Positions 1 through 8,192 of a stretch of DNA of 64,000 bases are shown here, piece after piece (position 1 is the stretch's first letter; each line of letters opens with the position of its first letter). The notes beneath the pieces are model-generated. The model had not been told where the DNA came from and did no database searches. It saw nothing but the letters and a program-made list of their open reading frames with translations. Position numbers and translations under genes: made by a program. Source of the DNA: Allobosea sp. 47.2.35 (GTDB taxonomy: Bacteria > Pseudomonadota > Alphaproteobacteria > Rhizobiales > Beijerinckiaceae); NCBI RefSeq assembly GCF_024655635.1, contig NZ_JANLGI010000001.1, positions 124,001-188,000 of the forward strand, read 5' to 3'.

Positions 1-903
1 CAGGCCGCGCGAGATCAGGTATTCGACGACGGCGATGGCGCGGGCCGAGGAGAGATGCCAGTTCGAGGGGAACTGCGCGGTCTTGATCGGGCGGTTGTCG
101 GTATGGCCGTCGACGCGCAGGATCCAGGGCAGGTCGGGCGGCATCTCGTTGCCGAGATCGAGCAGGATGGTGGCGAGCTTGTCGAGCTCGCCCTTGCCCT
201 CGGGCTTCAGCACGGCCTGGCCGGCATCGAAGAAGACCTCGGACTGGAAGACGAAGCGGTCGCCGACGACGCGGATATCGGGCCGCGTGCCGAGTACCTG
301 CCGCAGCCGGCCGAAGAAGTCCGAGCGATAGCGCGCCAGTTCCTGCACACGCTGGGCCAGCGCGACGTTGAGCCGTGAGCCGAGCTCGGAGATGCGGGCC
401 TGCGAATCCTTGTCCTTGGCCTCGGAGGCGGCGAGCGCCTCCTCCAGCGCCGCGAGCTGGCGGCGCATGGCTTGAATCTGCTGGTTGACCAGATCGACGG
501 TGGCCTGGGCGCGGGCGGAAAGCTGCTTCTCGGCGTCGAGGGCCTTCTGGGATTCGGCGAGCTGGGCGCCGGCATTGCTGCCGGCTTGCGTGTCGATCAG
601 GCCCTGCAGGCGGGTGCGATCGCCCTGGGCCTGCGCCAGGGTCGATTGCATGAGCTGGAGGCTTTCCTGCGCCTGCCGGTTGGAGGAGCGCTCCAGGGCG
701 AGCAGGTCGGTCAGTTCCGAAATCTGCCTGTTGAGGCGTTCAAGCGCCGTGTCCTTGCCGGTCAGCTCCTGCGAGAGGAAGAACTGGCCGAGCACGAAGA
801 CGGTGAGCAGGAAGACGATGCCGATCAGCATCGTCGAAAGCGCATCGACGAAGCCGGGCCAGAAATTCGTTTCCTCGCGGCGATGGGCGCGGGAGAGGGC
901 CAT
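1..903 (-). CDS. MotB/OmpA-like peptidoglycan-binding stator protein, 3' end cut by window edge
   Basis: The reading frame opens with ATG at 903-901 and stays open to the left edge (301 codons), so the C-terminus is missing. It has a short cytoplasmic N-terminus, one membrane helix at about residues 22-43 preceded by PGFVDALST, then a long coiled-coil stretch (about 45-165) and an OmpA-like domain with FFDAGQAVLKPEG and VDGHTDNRPI. Asp20 at the helix start sits where MotB-type proteins carry their ion-binding aspartate. It lies 29 bp downstream of a MotA/TolQ-type gene on the same strand, so the two probably form an inner-membrane ion channel anchored to peptidoglycan. No flagellar genes are visible, so a role in flagellar rotation is not supported. 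Family assignment is firm; process is unknown. Confidence 0.85.
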   Translation of the reverse strand, partial: MALSRAHRREETNFWPGFVDALSTMLIGIVFLLTVFVLGQFFLSQELTGKDTALERLNRQISELTDLLALERSSNRQAQESLQLMQSTLAQAQGDRTRLQGLIDTQAGSNAGAQLAESQKALDAEKQLSARAQATVDLVNQQIQAMRRQLAALEEALAASEAKDKDSQARISELGSRLNVALAQRVQELARYRSDFFGRLRQVLGTRPDIRVVGDRFVFQSEVFFDAGQAVLKPEGKGELDKLATILLDLGNEMPPDLPWILRVDGHTDNRPIKTAQFPSNWHLSSARAIAVVEYLISRGL

Positions 904-932
904 CCGTCAGGTTCCTGCTCTGTCCGAAGCCA

Positions 933-1943
933 TCATGGTTCGGTGACCTGGTCGGCAGTAAGGCGGTCGATCAGGCGCTTCAGGTCCTTCTCGCGGGCGG
1001 CTTGCGCCTCGACCCAGTCGCGGATCATCTGCTGCTCGGAACGCATATGCTGGACGAGCCCCTGGATGCCCTCGGCCAAGTTGGAGAGGGCCTGGGTCGC
1101 GGCGCGGTTGTTGGAGGCGCCGTCGGCCATGGCGGCGCTGAGCTGCTCGAAGCGGTCGGCCAGCGGGTTGCCGGCGCCCAGCAGGGTGGCCGGCGCCTCG
1201 GGCGTGCCGGTGCGGCTGCCGAGCCAGCTCTCGACCTCGTTGCGGAAGCGGCGCTGGGCCTGCCCGACCTGAAGGTCGAGGAAGCCGAGGATCAGCGAAC
1301 CGGCGATGCCGAAGAGCGAGGACGAGAAGGACAGGCCCATGCCGGCGAGCGGAGCGGAGAGGCCGGCCTTCAGCTCGTCGAAGAGCACACCGGCTTCCGC
1401 GCCGGTGCGCAGCGACTTGATGACGCCGCCGACCGAGCCGACGGTATCGAGCAGGCCCCAGAAGGTGCCGAGCAGGCCGAGGAAGACGAGCAGGCCGCTG
1501 AGATAGCGCAGCACCTCGCGTCCGTCGTCGAGCCTGACGGCGATCGATTCGAGCGTCGAGGCCGCCTGGACCGGGGCGAGCGTGCCGTGCTCCAGCGCCG
1601 GCAGGACGGAGCCCAGCGGAGCGATGACCTGACCGCGGCGGACTTCGGCGGACGCGGGGGAGGCTGCGAGGTTCGTCGCGGCGCGCGCCTCGCTATGGAG
1701 GCGCCAGAGCTCGCGCAGCGCGATCAGGCAGCCGACGAGCAGGGCGCCCAGGATGAGGCCGTTCAGCCCCGGGTTGGTCATGAAGGCATCGACCAGCCCG
1801 CGCTGCAGGATGTAGCCGAGGAAGCCGATCAGGGCGAGGAAGAGGACCGCGCGGACGACGTAACGGAGCGGTCTGGAGAAACGGACCTGCGTCCGCACGC
1901 TTGCGGCCGTTGCCGGCTCGGCCGCGAAATCCTCAATCGCCAT
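933..1943 (-). CDS. MotA/TolQ/ExbB-family proton channel protein
   Basis: A 336-residue protein with membrane segments at about 28-47, 59-80, 143-165 and 190-220. The last two hold the Gly/Ser/Ala-rich helices typical of MotA/TolQ/ExbB channels (LVFLGLLGTFWGLLDTVGS; LSAPLAGMGLSFSSSLFG). The C-terminal 100 residues are hydrophilic and probably helical. The partner is the MotB/OmpA-like gene immediately downstream. Together they resemble a stand-alone stator pair seen next to housekeeping genes in Hyphomicrobiales; family knowledge predicts proton-driven mechanical work on the envelope. It is not TolQ, since the real tolQ lies at about 22 kb. Confidence 0.85.
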   Translation of the reverse strand: MAIEDFAAEPATAASVRTQVRFSRPLRYVVRAVLFLALIGFLGYILQRGLVDAFMTNPGLNGLILGALLVGCLIALRELWRLHSEARAATNLAASPASAEVRRGQVIAPLGSVLPALEHGTLAPVQAASTLESIAVRLDDGREVLRYLSGLLVFLGLLGTFWGLLDTVGSVGGVIKSLRTGAEAGVLFDELKAGLSAPLAGMGLSFSSSLFGIAGSLILGFLDLQVGQAQRRFRNEVESWLGSRTGTPEAPATLLGAGNPLADRFEQLSAAMADGASNNRAATQALSNLAEGIQGLVQHMRSEQQMIRDWVEAQAAREKDLKRLIDRLTADQVTEP

Positions 1944-2042
1944 GCGTCGTCTTCCGTTCGCCTCGGAGTGCGGGGAGGACTGTCGCCTCCCACGCCGCCG
2001 GGATCAAGCACGAAAGAGCAACAGTTTATTGGCTGTTGGGTT

Positions 2043-2834
2043 TCACGCGGCAGCGGTCTTGAGCGCCTGGGCGAGCGCGCGCTCGCCGGCCTCGTTGCCG
2101 CAGATGATGTCCTTGGCGCTGGTCACCGGCTTGCCGTCGAGCGTGCCGAAGGTGCCGCCGGCCTCGCGGATCAGCACGGCGCCGGCCGCGAAATCCCAGG
2201 TGTTGAGGCCGCGTTCCCAATAGGCGTCCATGCGACCGGCGGCGACATAGGCGATGTCGAGCGCGGCCGAGCCCATGCGGCGGACATTGGCGAAGCGCGG
2301 CATCACGGCCGCGAGCTCGCGCAGGAACTGGCCGTGGCCGCCCTTGCCGATATGCGGGATGCCGGTGCCGATCAGCATGTCGGCGGGCTCGTTGCGGCCG
2401 GAGACGCGCAGGCGGCGGTTGTTGACGAAGGCACCCTTGCCCTTCTCGGCCATGAACATCTCGTCCTTGGCGGCGTCGTAGATCACGCCGGCGATGAACT
2501 GGTTGTCGCGCTCCAGCGCGACCGAGATGTTCCAGTGCGGGATGCCGCGCAGGAAGTTATGGGTGCCGTCGAGCGGGTCGATATGCCAGCGGTTGCTCTC
2601 GTCGGTGCCGTGGACGACGCCGCTCTCCTCCAGGACGAAGCCGTAACCGGGGCGGGCCTTCTCCAGTGCCTCGCGCAGAATCTCCTCGGCCTTGTGATCG
2701 GCCTTGGAGACGAAGTCGCCCGGGCCCTTGGCGAGCACCTGCAGGTTCTCGACCTCGCCGAAATCGCGCTTCAGCGAACGGGACGCCTTCATCACGGCGT
2801 CGGTCATCACGGTCATCAGGGGGGAGCGGATCAT
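2043..2834 (-). CDS. suhB: inositol monophosphatase family protein (SuhB-like)
   Basis: A 263-residue member of the Mg-dependent inositol monophosphatase/SuhB family, close to the family's usual length. Metal-binding motifs are intact: Glu69-Glu70 in the VLEESG block, WHIDPLDGTHNF at about 83-94 (Asp86 and Asp89), and the late WD motif in NTWDFAAG. The ATG at 2834 is preceded by AGAGG with six bases of spacing. Likely substrates are myo-inositol-1-phosphate or another small phosphomonoester; the sequence does not decide which. It is on the same strand as the MotA/MotB-like pair but 99 bp away, so cotranscription is uncertain. Confidence 0.9.
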   Translation of the reverse strand: MIRSPLMTVMTDAVMKASRSLKRDFGEVENLQVLAKGPGDFVSKADHKAEEILREALEKARPGYGFVLEESGVVHGTDESNRWHIDPLDGTHNFLRGIPHWNISVALERDNQFIAGVIYDAAKDEMFMAEKGKGAFVNNRRLRVSGRNEPADMLIGTGIPHIGKGGHGQFLRELAAVMPRFANVRRMGSAALDIAYVAAGRMDAYWERGLNTWDFAAGAVLIREAGGTFGTLDGKPVTSAKDIICGNEAGERALAQALKTAAA

Positions 2835-2927
2835 CGGAAACCTCTTGCGCGCCGGAGAGGCGCGGTGAGCCAGCGGCGCAAGCCTTGCGCCCGGCGAAAA
2901 TTTAGCGAGCCGTCACTTGCGCGGGTC

Positions 2928-3845
2928 TTAGGGCGCCGTCAAGACGGCGCTGCTGATCCGGCTGGCGGCCATGCGGGCGGCGCGGGCCTGCTGTTCGGGC
3001 TTCAGGCGCTCGAACAGGTCGTCGAGCGCGGCGTCCTTGAGGCCCTGCGCGCGGGCGGAGAGATGCCATGCAGCGGCCTCGATCGTGTCGGGCGCGATGC
3101 CGAGCCCGAACTGATAGAGCTTGGCCAGGCGGTTCTGGGCGATCGGATTGCCCTGCCAGGCGGCGCGCCGGAACAAGTTCGCGGCAGCGGTCTCGTTCTT
3201 CTCCACGCCGGTGCCGTTGAACAGCATGATGGCGTATTCGACCTCGCCGGGGACATTGCCGGCCGTCGCGGCCTGCTTCATCCAGCGGGCTGCGACCTCT
3301 TCGCTGGCCGGCATGCCGCGGCCCTGCTTGGCGAGGATGCCGAGCGCATACATGGCATCGCCGACCTGCGCCTTCGCCGCGATTTCGAGGCTGGCGACAG
3401 CGCGCTTGTCCTCGGCTTCCTTGTTGGCCGCGAGCAGGGCGAGGGAGAGATTGTAGTTGGCGGCGGGGTGGCCGGCGGCGGCGGCCTTCTCCAGCAAGCC
3501 CCCGGCGCGTGCCGTATCGCGCTTGCCGCTCTTCTCGTCGAGAAGCTGGGTCGCGAGCGCGAAGGCGGCGTTGATGTCGCCGCGCGCCTCGGCCCGCTCA
3601 TACCATTCCGTCGCGATCTTCTGGTCCGGCGGCACCCCGAGGCCCTGGCGATAGAGCTCGCCGAGAAGCGTCATCGCCGCGGCATCGTTATTGTCCGCCT
3701 CGATGCGCTTGATCGCCTCGGTCAGGGCACGGCGGTAATGGCCGGCCTGATAGGCGCCATAGGCCATGTCCGGCGCTGGCGCCGCCCCAACCGGAGCCGC
3801 AAGCAGGGCGCCGGCGAGCAGGACGAGCCCGGCCAGCCGTTTCAT
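2928..3845 (-). CDS. Sel1-repeat (SLR) exported protein
   Basis: A 305-residue protein with a signal peptide (MKRLAGLVLLAGALLAAPVGA) followed by tandem helical Sel1-like repeats with recurring A-LG-LY-QG-GV and A---W--AA patterns, for example MTLLGELYRQGLGVPPD and NRLAKLYQFGLGIAPD. Such repeats are protein-protein interaction scaffolds, here probably periplasmic. Its ATG (3845-3843) overlaps the stop of the ThiE-like gene as ATGA, so the two are probably translationally coupled. No enzymatic domain is visible. Its specific partner is unknown. Confidence 0.85.
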   Translation of the reverse strand: MKRLAGLVLLAGALLAAPVGAAPAPDMAYGAYQAGHYRRALTEAIKRIEADNNDAAAMTLLGELYRQGLGVPPDQKIATEWYERAEARGDINAAFALATQLLDEKSGKRDTARAGGLLEKAAAAGHPAANYNLSLALLAANKEAEDKRAVASLEIAAKAQVGDAMYALGILAKQGRGMPASEEVAARWMKQAATAGNVPGEVEYAIMLFNGTGVEKNETAAANLFRRAAWQGNPIAQNRLAKLYQFGLGIAPDTIEAAAWHLSARAQGLKDAALDDLFERLKPEQQARAARMAASRISSAVLTAP

Positions 3846-4495
3846 CGGGCCGCCTTCCGCGCCGCGCAGGCTGCGGTTGCGGCATTGGCGGCTTCAACCA
3901 GGGCGCGGATATCCTGGCCTTCCTCGAAGGCCCAGGCGCCGAGCGCCACGAATTCCGCGCCGGTCTCGACCAGGGCCGGGATGGATTCGGCATCGGGGGC
4001 GTAGGCGACACAGGGCGTCTCGAAGATCTCGGCCCACCAGCCGGCGCGCTCGATCACGGCCGCCAGCGGCGGCAGCGAGCCGTCCGGGCGGGGCTCGCCG
4101 AACATCACGTAGTCGACGCCGGCCTCGCCCGCATCCATGGCGTCGTGGCGGGCACGCAGGCCGCCGATGCCGATGATTCGCTCGCTCTTGAGGCTGGAGC
4201 GGGCCTCGGCAACCGTGGTCGGGCCGCCGGTGAGATGGACGCCGTCGGCGCCGCCGCGCGCGGCGACGAGCGCATTGTCCTCGACGACGAGCGCGACGCC
4301 ATTGGCCTGGACCGGGCCGGCGAGGCGCTTGACGCGCTCGATCCGGCTGCGGTCGTCGCCGGGCGTCAGGCGCAGCAGCACGGCGGCGACATCGCCGCCG
4401 GCCATGGCCTGCATCAGGCGAAAGGCCATGGCCTCCGCGTCCGCGACGGGAGGGGTGACGAGCATCAGGCGAGTGGAGAAAGGTTGTGTGGTCAT
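3842..4495 (-). CDS. ThiE/TenI-like thiamine phosphate synthase family protein, divergent
   Basis: A 217-residue protein starting at ATG 4495, although the frame is open further upstream; the start is fixed by the ATGA overlap with benE. It has the TIM-barrel pattern of the ThiE/TenI family: residues with VALVVEDNALVAARGGADGV, HLTGG, then IIGIGG and GVDYVMFGEP. In authentic ThiE the HLTGG region reads H-L-G-Q-x-D and the later block I-G-x-S; both are altered here. It is therefore either a diverged thiamine phosphate synthase or a TenI-like relative with another role. There are no other thiamine genes or a TPP riboswitch nearby. It sits between a benzoate-type transporter and a Sel1-repeat protein, coupled to both. 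Confidence 0.75.
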   Translation of the reverse strand: MTTQPFSTRLMLVTPPVADAEAMAFRLMQAMAGGDVAAVLLRLTPGDDRSRIERVKRLAGPVQANGVALVVEDNALVAARGGADGVHLTGGPTTVAEARSSLKSERIIGIGGLRARHDAMDAGEAGVDYVMFGEPRPDGSLPPLAAVIERAGWWAEIFETPCVAYAPDAESIPALVETGAEFVALGAWAFEEGQDIRALVEAANAATAACAARKAAR

Positions 4496-5646
4496 GATTT
4501 GCTGCGCAAACGGCCCGCAGCGAAGTCCAATGTCAAGACCGCAAGACCGGCAACGAGGCTCCAGAAGGCCGAGCCGATGCCGAAAAGCGAAAGGCTGGAG
4601 GCGGCGACGGCGAAGGTGACGACGGCGGCGAAGCGCTCCTTGTCGGAGGCCATGGCCTGCCCGAGCGCGCCTGTCAGCGAGCCGACGAGGCCCAGGCCCG
4701 CCACAGCGACGATCAAAGCCTTGGGCAAGGCCAGCAGCAGGGCGATCAACAGGCCGGTGCAGGCGGCGACGACGAAATAGGCGAATCCATAGAGCACGCC
4801 GGCCTTCCAGCGCTGGGCCGGGTCGGGATGGGTATCGCCGCCCGTGCAGATCGAGGCCGATATCGCCGCCATGTTGGTCATGTGGGCGCCGAAAGGGGCG
4901 GTCAGGAGCGAGGTCAGGCCCGTCACGAATAGCGAGGGCGCGGTCGGCGGATTGTAGCCGGCGGCGCGCAGCACGGCGAAGCCCGGCAGGTTCTGGGCGG
5001 CCATGGTGACGAGGTAGAGCGGGACGCCGATGCCGAGCATGGCGGGAATATCGAAGCGCGGCGTGACGAATTCGAGGCCGCTCAGCGTCATTGCTCCGGC
5101 AGGCCAAGCGCTGAGGCCGCCAAGAAAGCTGATCGCGATGCCGGCGACCAGCGCGGCGATGACGCCAAGGAAAGGATTGATCAGCCGCGCCATGAGGAAG
5201 ACGGCGAGCAGCGGCAGGACGAGGCCGGGCGAGAGCCGCATCTCGTCGAAGACCGCGACGACGAAGCGGAAGATGACGCCAGCGAGCATGGCAGCCGCGA
5301 CCGGCATCGGGATGCGTTCGATCAGCTTGCCGAGCGGGCGGAAGGCGGCGGTCAGCATCATCAGCACGGCGGCGACCAGGAAGGCGCCCACGGCAGACGC
5401 CATGTCGAAGCCGGTCACGGCCGCGATCAGTGCTGCGCCCGGCGTCGACCAGGCGCAGATCATCGGCATGCGGTAGCGCCAGGACAGGAAGAGGCTGGAG
5501 GCGCCGGTCGCGAGGCAGAGCGCGGCGATCCAGGAAATGGTCTGGCCGTGCGTGGCGCCCAGCGCCTGCGCGGCCTGCAGGATGACGGCTACGGAGGCGG
5601 CGAAGCCGACGAACACCGCGACCAGGGCAGAGAAGACGATCGACAT
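4492..5646 (-). CDS. BenE-family benzoate/H+ symporter-like membrane transporter
   Basis: A 384-residue, very hydrophobic protein with about 11-12 predicted membrane helices and the BenE signature at its start (FVGFAASVAVILQAAQALGA, then WRYRMPMICAWSTPGAALI). A GTG at 5748 would add 34 residues without family similarity, so ATG 5646, which matches the usual N-terminus, is preferred. The upstream ribosome site is weak for either. It is predicted to import benzoate or another aromatic acid by proton symport, but no aromatic catabolic genes are nearby, so the substrate is unproven. Its stop overlaps the ThiE-like start (ATGA), making benE the first gene of a three-gene coupled operon. Confidence 0.85.
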   Translation of the reverse strand: MSIVFSALVAVFVGFAASVAVILQAAQALGATHGQTISWIAALCLATGASSLFLSWRYRMPMICAWSTPGAALIAAVTGFDMASAVGAFLVAAVLMMLTAAFRPLGKLIERIPMPVAAAMLAGVIFRFVVAVFDEMRLSPGLVLPLLAVFLMARLINPFLGVIAALVAGIAISFLGGLSAWPAGAMTLSGLEFVTPRFDIPAMLGIGVPLYLVTMAAQNLPGFAVLRAAGYNPPTAPSLFVTGLTSLLTAPFGAHMTNMAAISASICTGGDTHPDPAQRWKAGVLYGFAYFVVAACTGLLIALLLALPKALIVAVAGLGLVGSLTGALGQAMASDKERFAAVVTFAVAASSLSLFGIGSAFWSLVAGLAVLTLDFAAGRLRSKS

Positions 5647-5784
5647 GGTGCGGGAAGCCGGCTGGAACGGAAGCAAGCCAGCGTTGAACCAGAAAACGCG
5701 AGACACGGAAAGGGTGGCAGGCGCAAGGCCGGGGCCAGCTTCAGGCACGACGCTTGCCCGAAGATGGCCTGCCGCTGGACGGGG

Positions 5785-5802
5785 ATGTCATGCGGCTGTC
5801 AA
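5785..5802 (+). promoter_or_regulatory. Pho-box-like direct repeat upstream of phoX
   Basis: ATGTCAT, a four-base spacer GCGG, then CTGTCAA. Two seven-base direct repeats with an 11-bp period match the PhoB-box layout (CTGTCAT-N4-CTGTCAT) at 12 of 14 repeat positions. It ends 51 bp before the start codon of a PhoX-type phosphatase, which is where a PhoB activation site is expected. The spacer is GC-rich rather than AT-rich, which lowers certainty. Confidence 0.6.
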
Positions 5803-5853
5803 AGCCTAAGTCTAGCTGCGCATTATTCCAATCCGAAGCGACCGAGGCCGACC

Positions 5854-7854
5854 ATGCGCGACGACGATCACGAATCCACCTTCGGCGCCAGCATGCTGGA
5901 GCATGAGGACGCGGAGCCGCGGAACCCGACCGAGAACCCGACGATGGGCGAGTTGATCTCGCAGCGCTTCTCGCGGCGCGGGCTGCTCAAAGGTGCTCTT
6001 GCCGTCTCGGCGATCTCGGCGACGGTCGGCACGCTGGCGCTGGAGAGCGCCGCGGAAGCGCAGGCGCAAGGCGCGAAATCGGCCTTCTCCTTCAAAGAGG
6101 TCGAGGTCGGCGTCGATGCCGATCACCATGTCGCCGATGGCTACGAGGCGCAGGTGCTATTGCGTTGGGGCGACCCGCTGACGGCCGATGCGCCGACCTT
6201 CGACCCGGCGAGGCAGAGCGCCGAGGCCCAGAGCAAGCAGTTCGGCTACAACAACGACTTCGTCGGCTATGTGCCGATGACCGGCGCGGCCGACCCGTCC
6301 GCGCATGGGCTGCTCTTCGTCAATCACGAATACACCAACCCGCATCTGATGTTCCCGGGCGTGGTCGAGATGAAGGACGGCAAGCCCGTCCTGAAGAACG
6401 CGACCCCGGAGCGCTTCGCGATCGAGGCGATGGCGCATGGCGCGACGGTCGCGGAAATCCGCAAGACCGGCAGCGAGTGGGCACTGGTGAGGGATTCCAA
6501 ATACAATCGCCGCATCACTGCCGCGACCGAAATGGAGCTCTCGGGGCCGGTCGCCGGCACCGAGCGCGTGCAGACCAAGGCCGATGCCAGCGGCCGCAAG
6601 GTGCTGGGCACGCTCAACAACTGCTCGGGTGCGCTGACGCCCTGGGGCACCTTCGTCTCCGGCGAGGAGAACTTTCACGGCTATTTCTCCGGCAAGCTGC
6701 CGGAGGGCCATCGCGAGGAGGCGAATTACAAGCGCCTCGCCGTGCCGTCCTCGCCCTATGCCTGGGGCCGCTTCGAGGAGCGCTTCGATCTCGCCAAGGA
6801 GCCGAACGAGGCCAACCGCTTCGGCTGGGTGATCGAGGTCGATCCGTTCGACCCGAACTCGGTGCCGAAGAAGCGCACCGCGCTCGGCCGATTCAAGCAC
6901 GAGGGCGCCGACATGGTCGTCGCCAGGGACGGGCGGGTGGTCGCCTATCTCGGCGACGACGAACGCTTCGACTATGTCTACAAGTTCGTCACGGCCGGCC
7001 GGTTCGACCCGAACAATCGCGCGGCCAATCTCGACCTGCTCGATTCCGGCACGCTCTACGTCGCCAAGTTCGCGGCTGATGGCACGCACGAATGGCTTCC
7101 ATTGGTCTTCGGTCAGGGCCCGCTCACGGCCGCCAACGGCTTCCAGAGCCAGGCCGATGTGCTGATCGAGGCGCGACGCGCCGGCGACCTGCTCGGCGCG
7201 ACCAAGATGGACCGGCCCGAGGACATCACGCCGAACCCGGTGACGGGGCGCGTCTATGTGATGCTGACGAACAATACGAGCCGCAAGGATGGTGAGGTCG
7301 ATGCTGCCAATCCGCGCGCCAAGAACGCCTTTGGCCATATCATCGAGATCGCCGAGGCCGATGGCGACCACACCGCGACCAAGGGGCGCTGGGAGATCCT
7401 GCTGAAATGCGGCGATCCGTCCGTTGCGGCGGTCGGCGCCAGCTTCTCGACGGATACGACCAAGAACGGCTGGTTCGGCATGCCCGACAATGCCGTGGTC
7501 GATTCCGCCGGACGGCTCTGGGTTTCGACCGACGGCAACGGCATCGACGTGACCGGGCGCACCGACGGGCTCTGGGCGGTCGATACCGAGGGCGGCGCGC
7601 GCCGGACATCAAAATTGTTCTACCGCGTGCCGCATGGCGCGGAGCTCTGCGGACCGTGCTTCACGCCGGATGACACCACCGCCTTCGTCGCCGTGCAGCA
7701 TCCCGGCGATGACGGCCCGGACTGGCCGGAGTTCGGCCGCCGCTCCTATTACGAGGACCTCTCGACCCGCTGGCCGGACTTCAAGCCGGACATGCCGGTG
7801 CGGCCCTCCGTGGTGGCTATCACCAAGAAGGGCGGCGGCAAGATCGGGGTTTGA
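5854..7854 (+). CDS. phoX: PhoX-family (DUF839) Tat-exported alkaline phosphatase
   Basis: A 666-residue protein starting at ATG 5854, giving a cytoplasmic leader of about 45 residues, a twin-arginine motif SRRGLLKGAL at about 46-55 and a hydrophobic region ending in AEAQAQ, so it should be exported folded by Tat. The body is the PhoX/DUF839 beta-propeller: FNHEY-like block LLFVNHEYTNPHLMF, NNCSGALTPWGTFVSGEEN, and RPEDITPNPVTGRVYVMLTNN. PhoX enzymes use Ca and Fe to release phosphate from organic phosphoesters in the periplasm. Length fits the family. A Pho-box-like repeat upstream supports control by PhoB. It is monocistronic, convergent with the YciI gene. Confidence 0.9.
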   Translation: MRDDDHESTFGASMLEHEDAEPRNPTENPTMGELISQRFSRRGLLKGALAVSAISATVGTLALESAAEAQAQGAKSAFSFKEVEVGVDADHHVADGYEAQVLLRWGDPLTADAPTFDPARQSAEAQSKQFGYNNDFVGYVPMTGAADPSAHGLLFVNHEYTNPHLMFPGVVEMKDGKPVLKNATPERFAIEAMAHGATVAEIRKTGSEWALVRDSKYNRRITAATEMELSGPVAGTERVQTKADASGRKVLGTLNNCSGALTPWGTFVSGEENFHGYFSGKLPEGHREEANYKRLAVPSSPYAWGRFEERFDLAKEPNEANRFGWVIEVDPFDPNSVPKKRTALGRFKHEGADMVVARDGRVVAYLGDDERFDYVYKFVTAGRFDPNNRAANLDLLDSGTLYVAKFAADGTHEWLPLVFGQGPLTAANGFQSQADVLIEARRAGDLLGATKMDRPEDITPNPVTGRVYVMLTNNTSRKDGEVDAANPRAKNAFGHIIEIAEADGDHTATKGRWEILLKCGDPSVAAVGASFSTDTTKNGWFGMPDNAVVDSAGRLWVSTDGNGIDVTGRTDGLWAVDTEGGARRTSKLFYRVPHGAELCGPCFTPDDTTAFVAVQHPGDDGPDWPEFGRRSYYEDLSTRWPDFKPDMPVRPSVVAITKKGGGKIGV

Positions 7855-7881
7855 GGCGGCGACCCGCCGGCCCGGCGCACC

Positions 7882-8169
7882 TCAGGCCATGAGGAAAGCG
7901 AGCCGGTCGTCGGCGCGGCCCGGCGCGATCTCAAGGATGTCGGCGCTGACGACATCTTCGGCCACGAACGGGTCCTTCTCCACGCGCGCCTCAAGTTCTG
8001 CGCGCGTGATCCGGTGGGCGAGGACAACGCCGCCCAGGCCCGGCTTCAAGCTCCCGGTCATCAGGAAGACGCCATCGTCGAAACCACTGCGAATCCAGTC
8101 GTTATGAGCCTGCATCAGGTTTGGCGCCTGTGCCTTGTTGGCGGAGAAGCGCAATGTGACGACGAACAT
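7882..8169 (-). CDS. YciI-like protein
   Basis: A 95-residue protein from ATG 8169 with GAGGG eight bases upstream; the longer open frame to 8223 lacks family similarity. It has the ferredoxin-like YciI fold pattern (MFVVTLRFS..., HNDWIRSGFDDGVFLMTGSL, DPFVAEDVVSADILEIAPG). YciI proteins are small, probably dimeric, sometimes dehydrochlorinase-like enzymes or ligand-binding proteins; the exact reaction cannot be read here. It follows the TetR gene by 23 bp on the same strand and is probably cotranscribed and controlled by that regulator. Confidence 0.85.
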   Translation of the reverse strand: MFVVTLRFSANKAQAPNLMQAHNDWIRSGFDDGVFLMTGSLKPGLGGVVLAHRITRAELEARVEKDPFVAEDVVSADILEIAPGRADDRLAFLMA

Positions 8170-8192
8170 GGCGGTGCCCTCGGACAATTGGA

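Noticed and set aside
1-1943. Zorya-type defence system (ZorA/ZorB are MotA/MotB-like)
   Set aside because: No ZorC/ZorD/ZorE-like gene follows, and the neighbours are housekeeping genes. The left edge leaves this partly open, but nothing visible supports it.
1002-4004. 1000-codon open frame on the plus strand
   Set aside because: It runs antisense to four well-supported genes (MotA-like, suhB, Sel1 and part of ThiE-like); it is a shadow frame produced by high GC content.
3842-5646. TPP riboswitch before the ThiE-like gene
   Set aside because: The gene starts inside the benE stop codon and the region upstream of benE shows no THI-box-like conserved segments.
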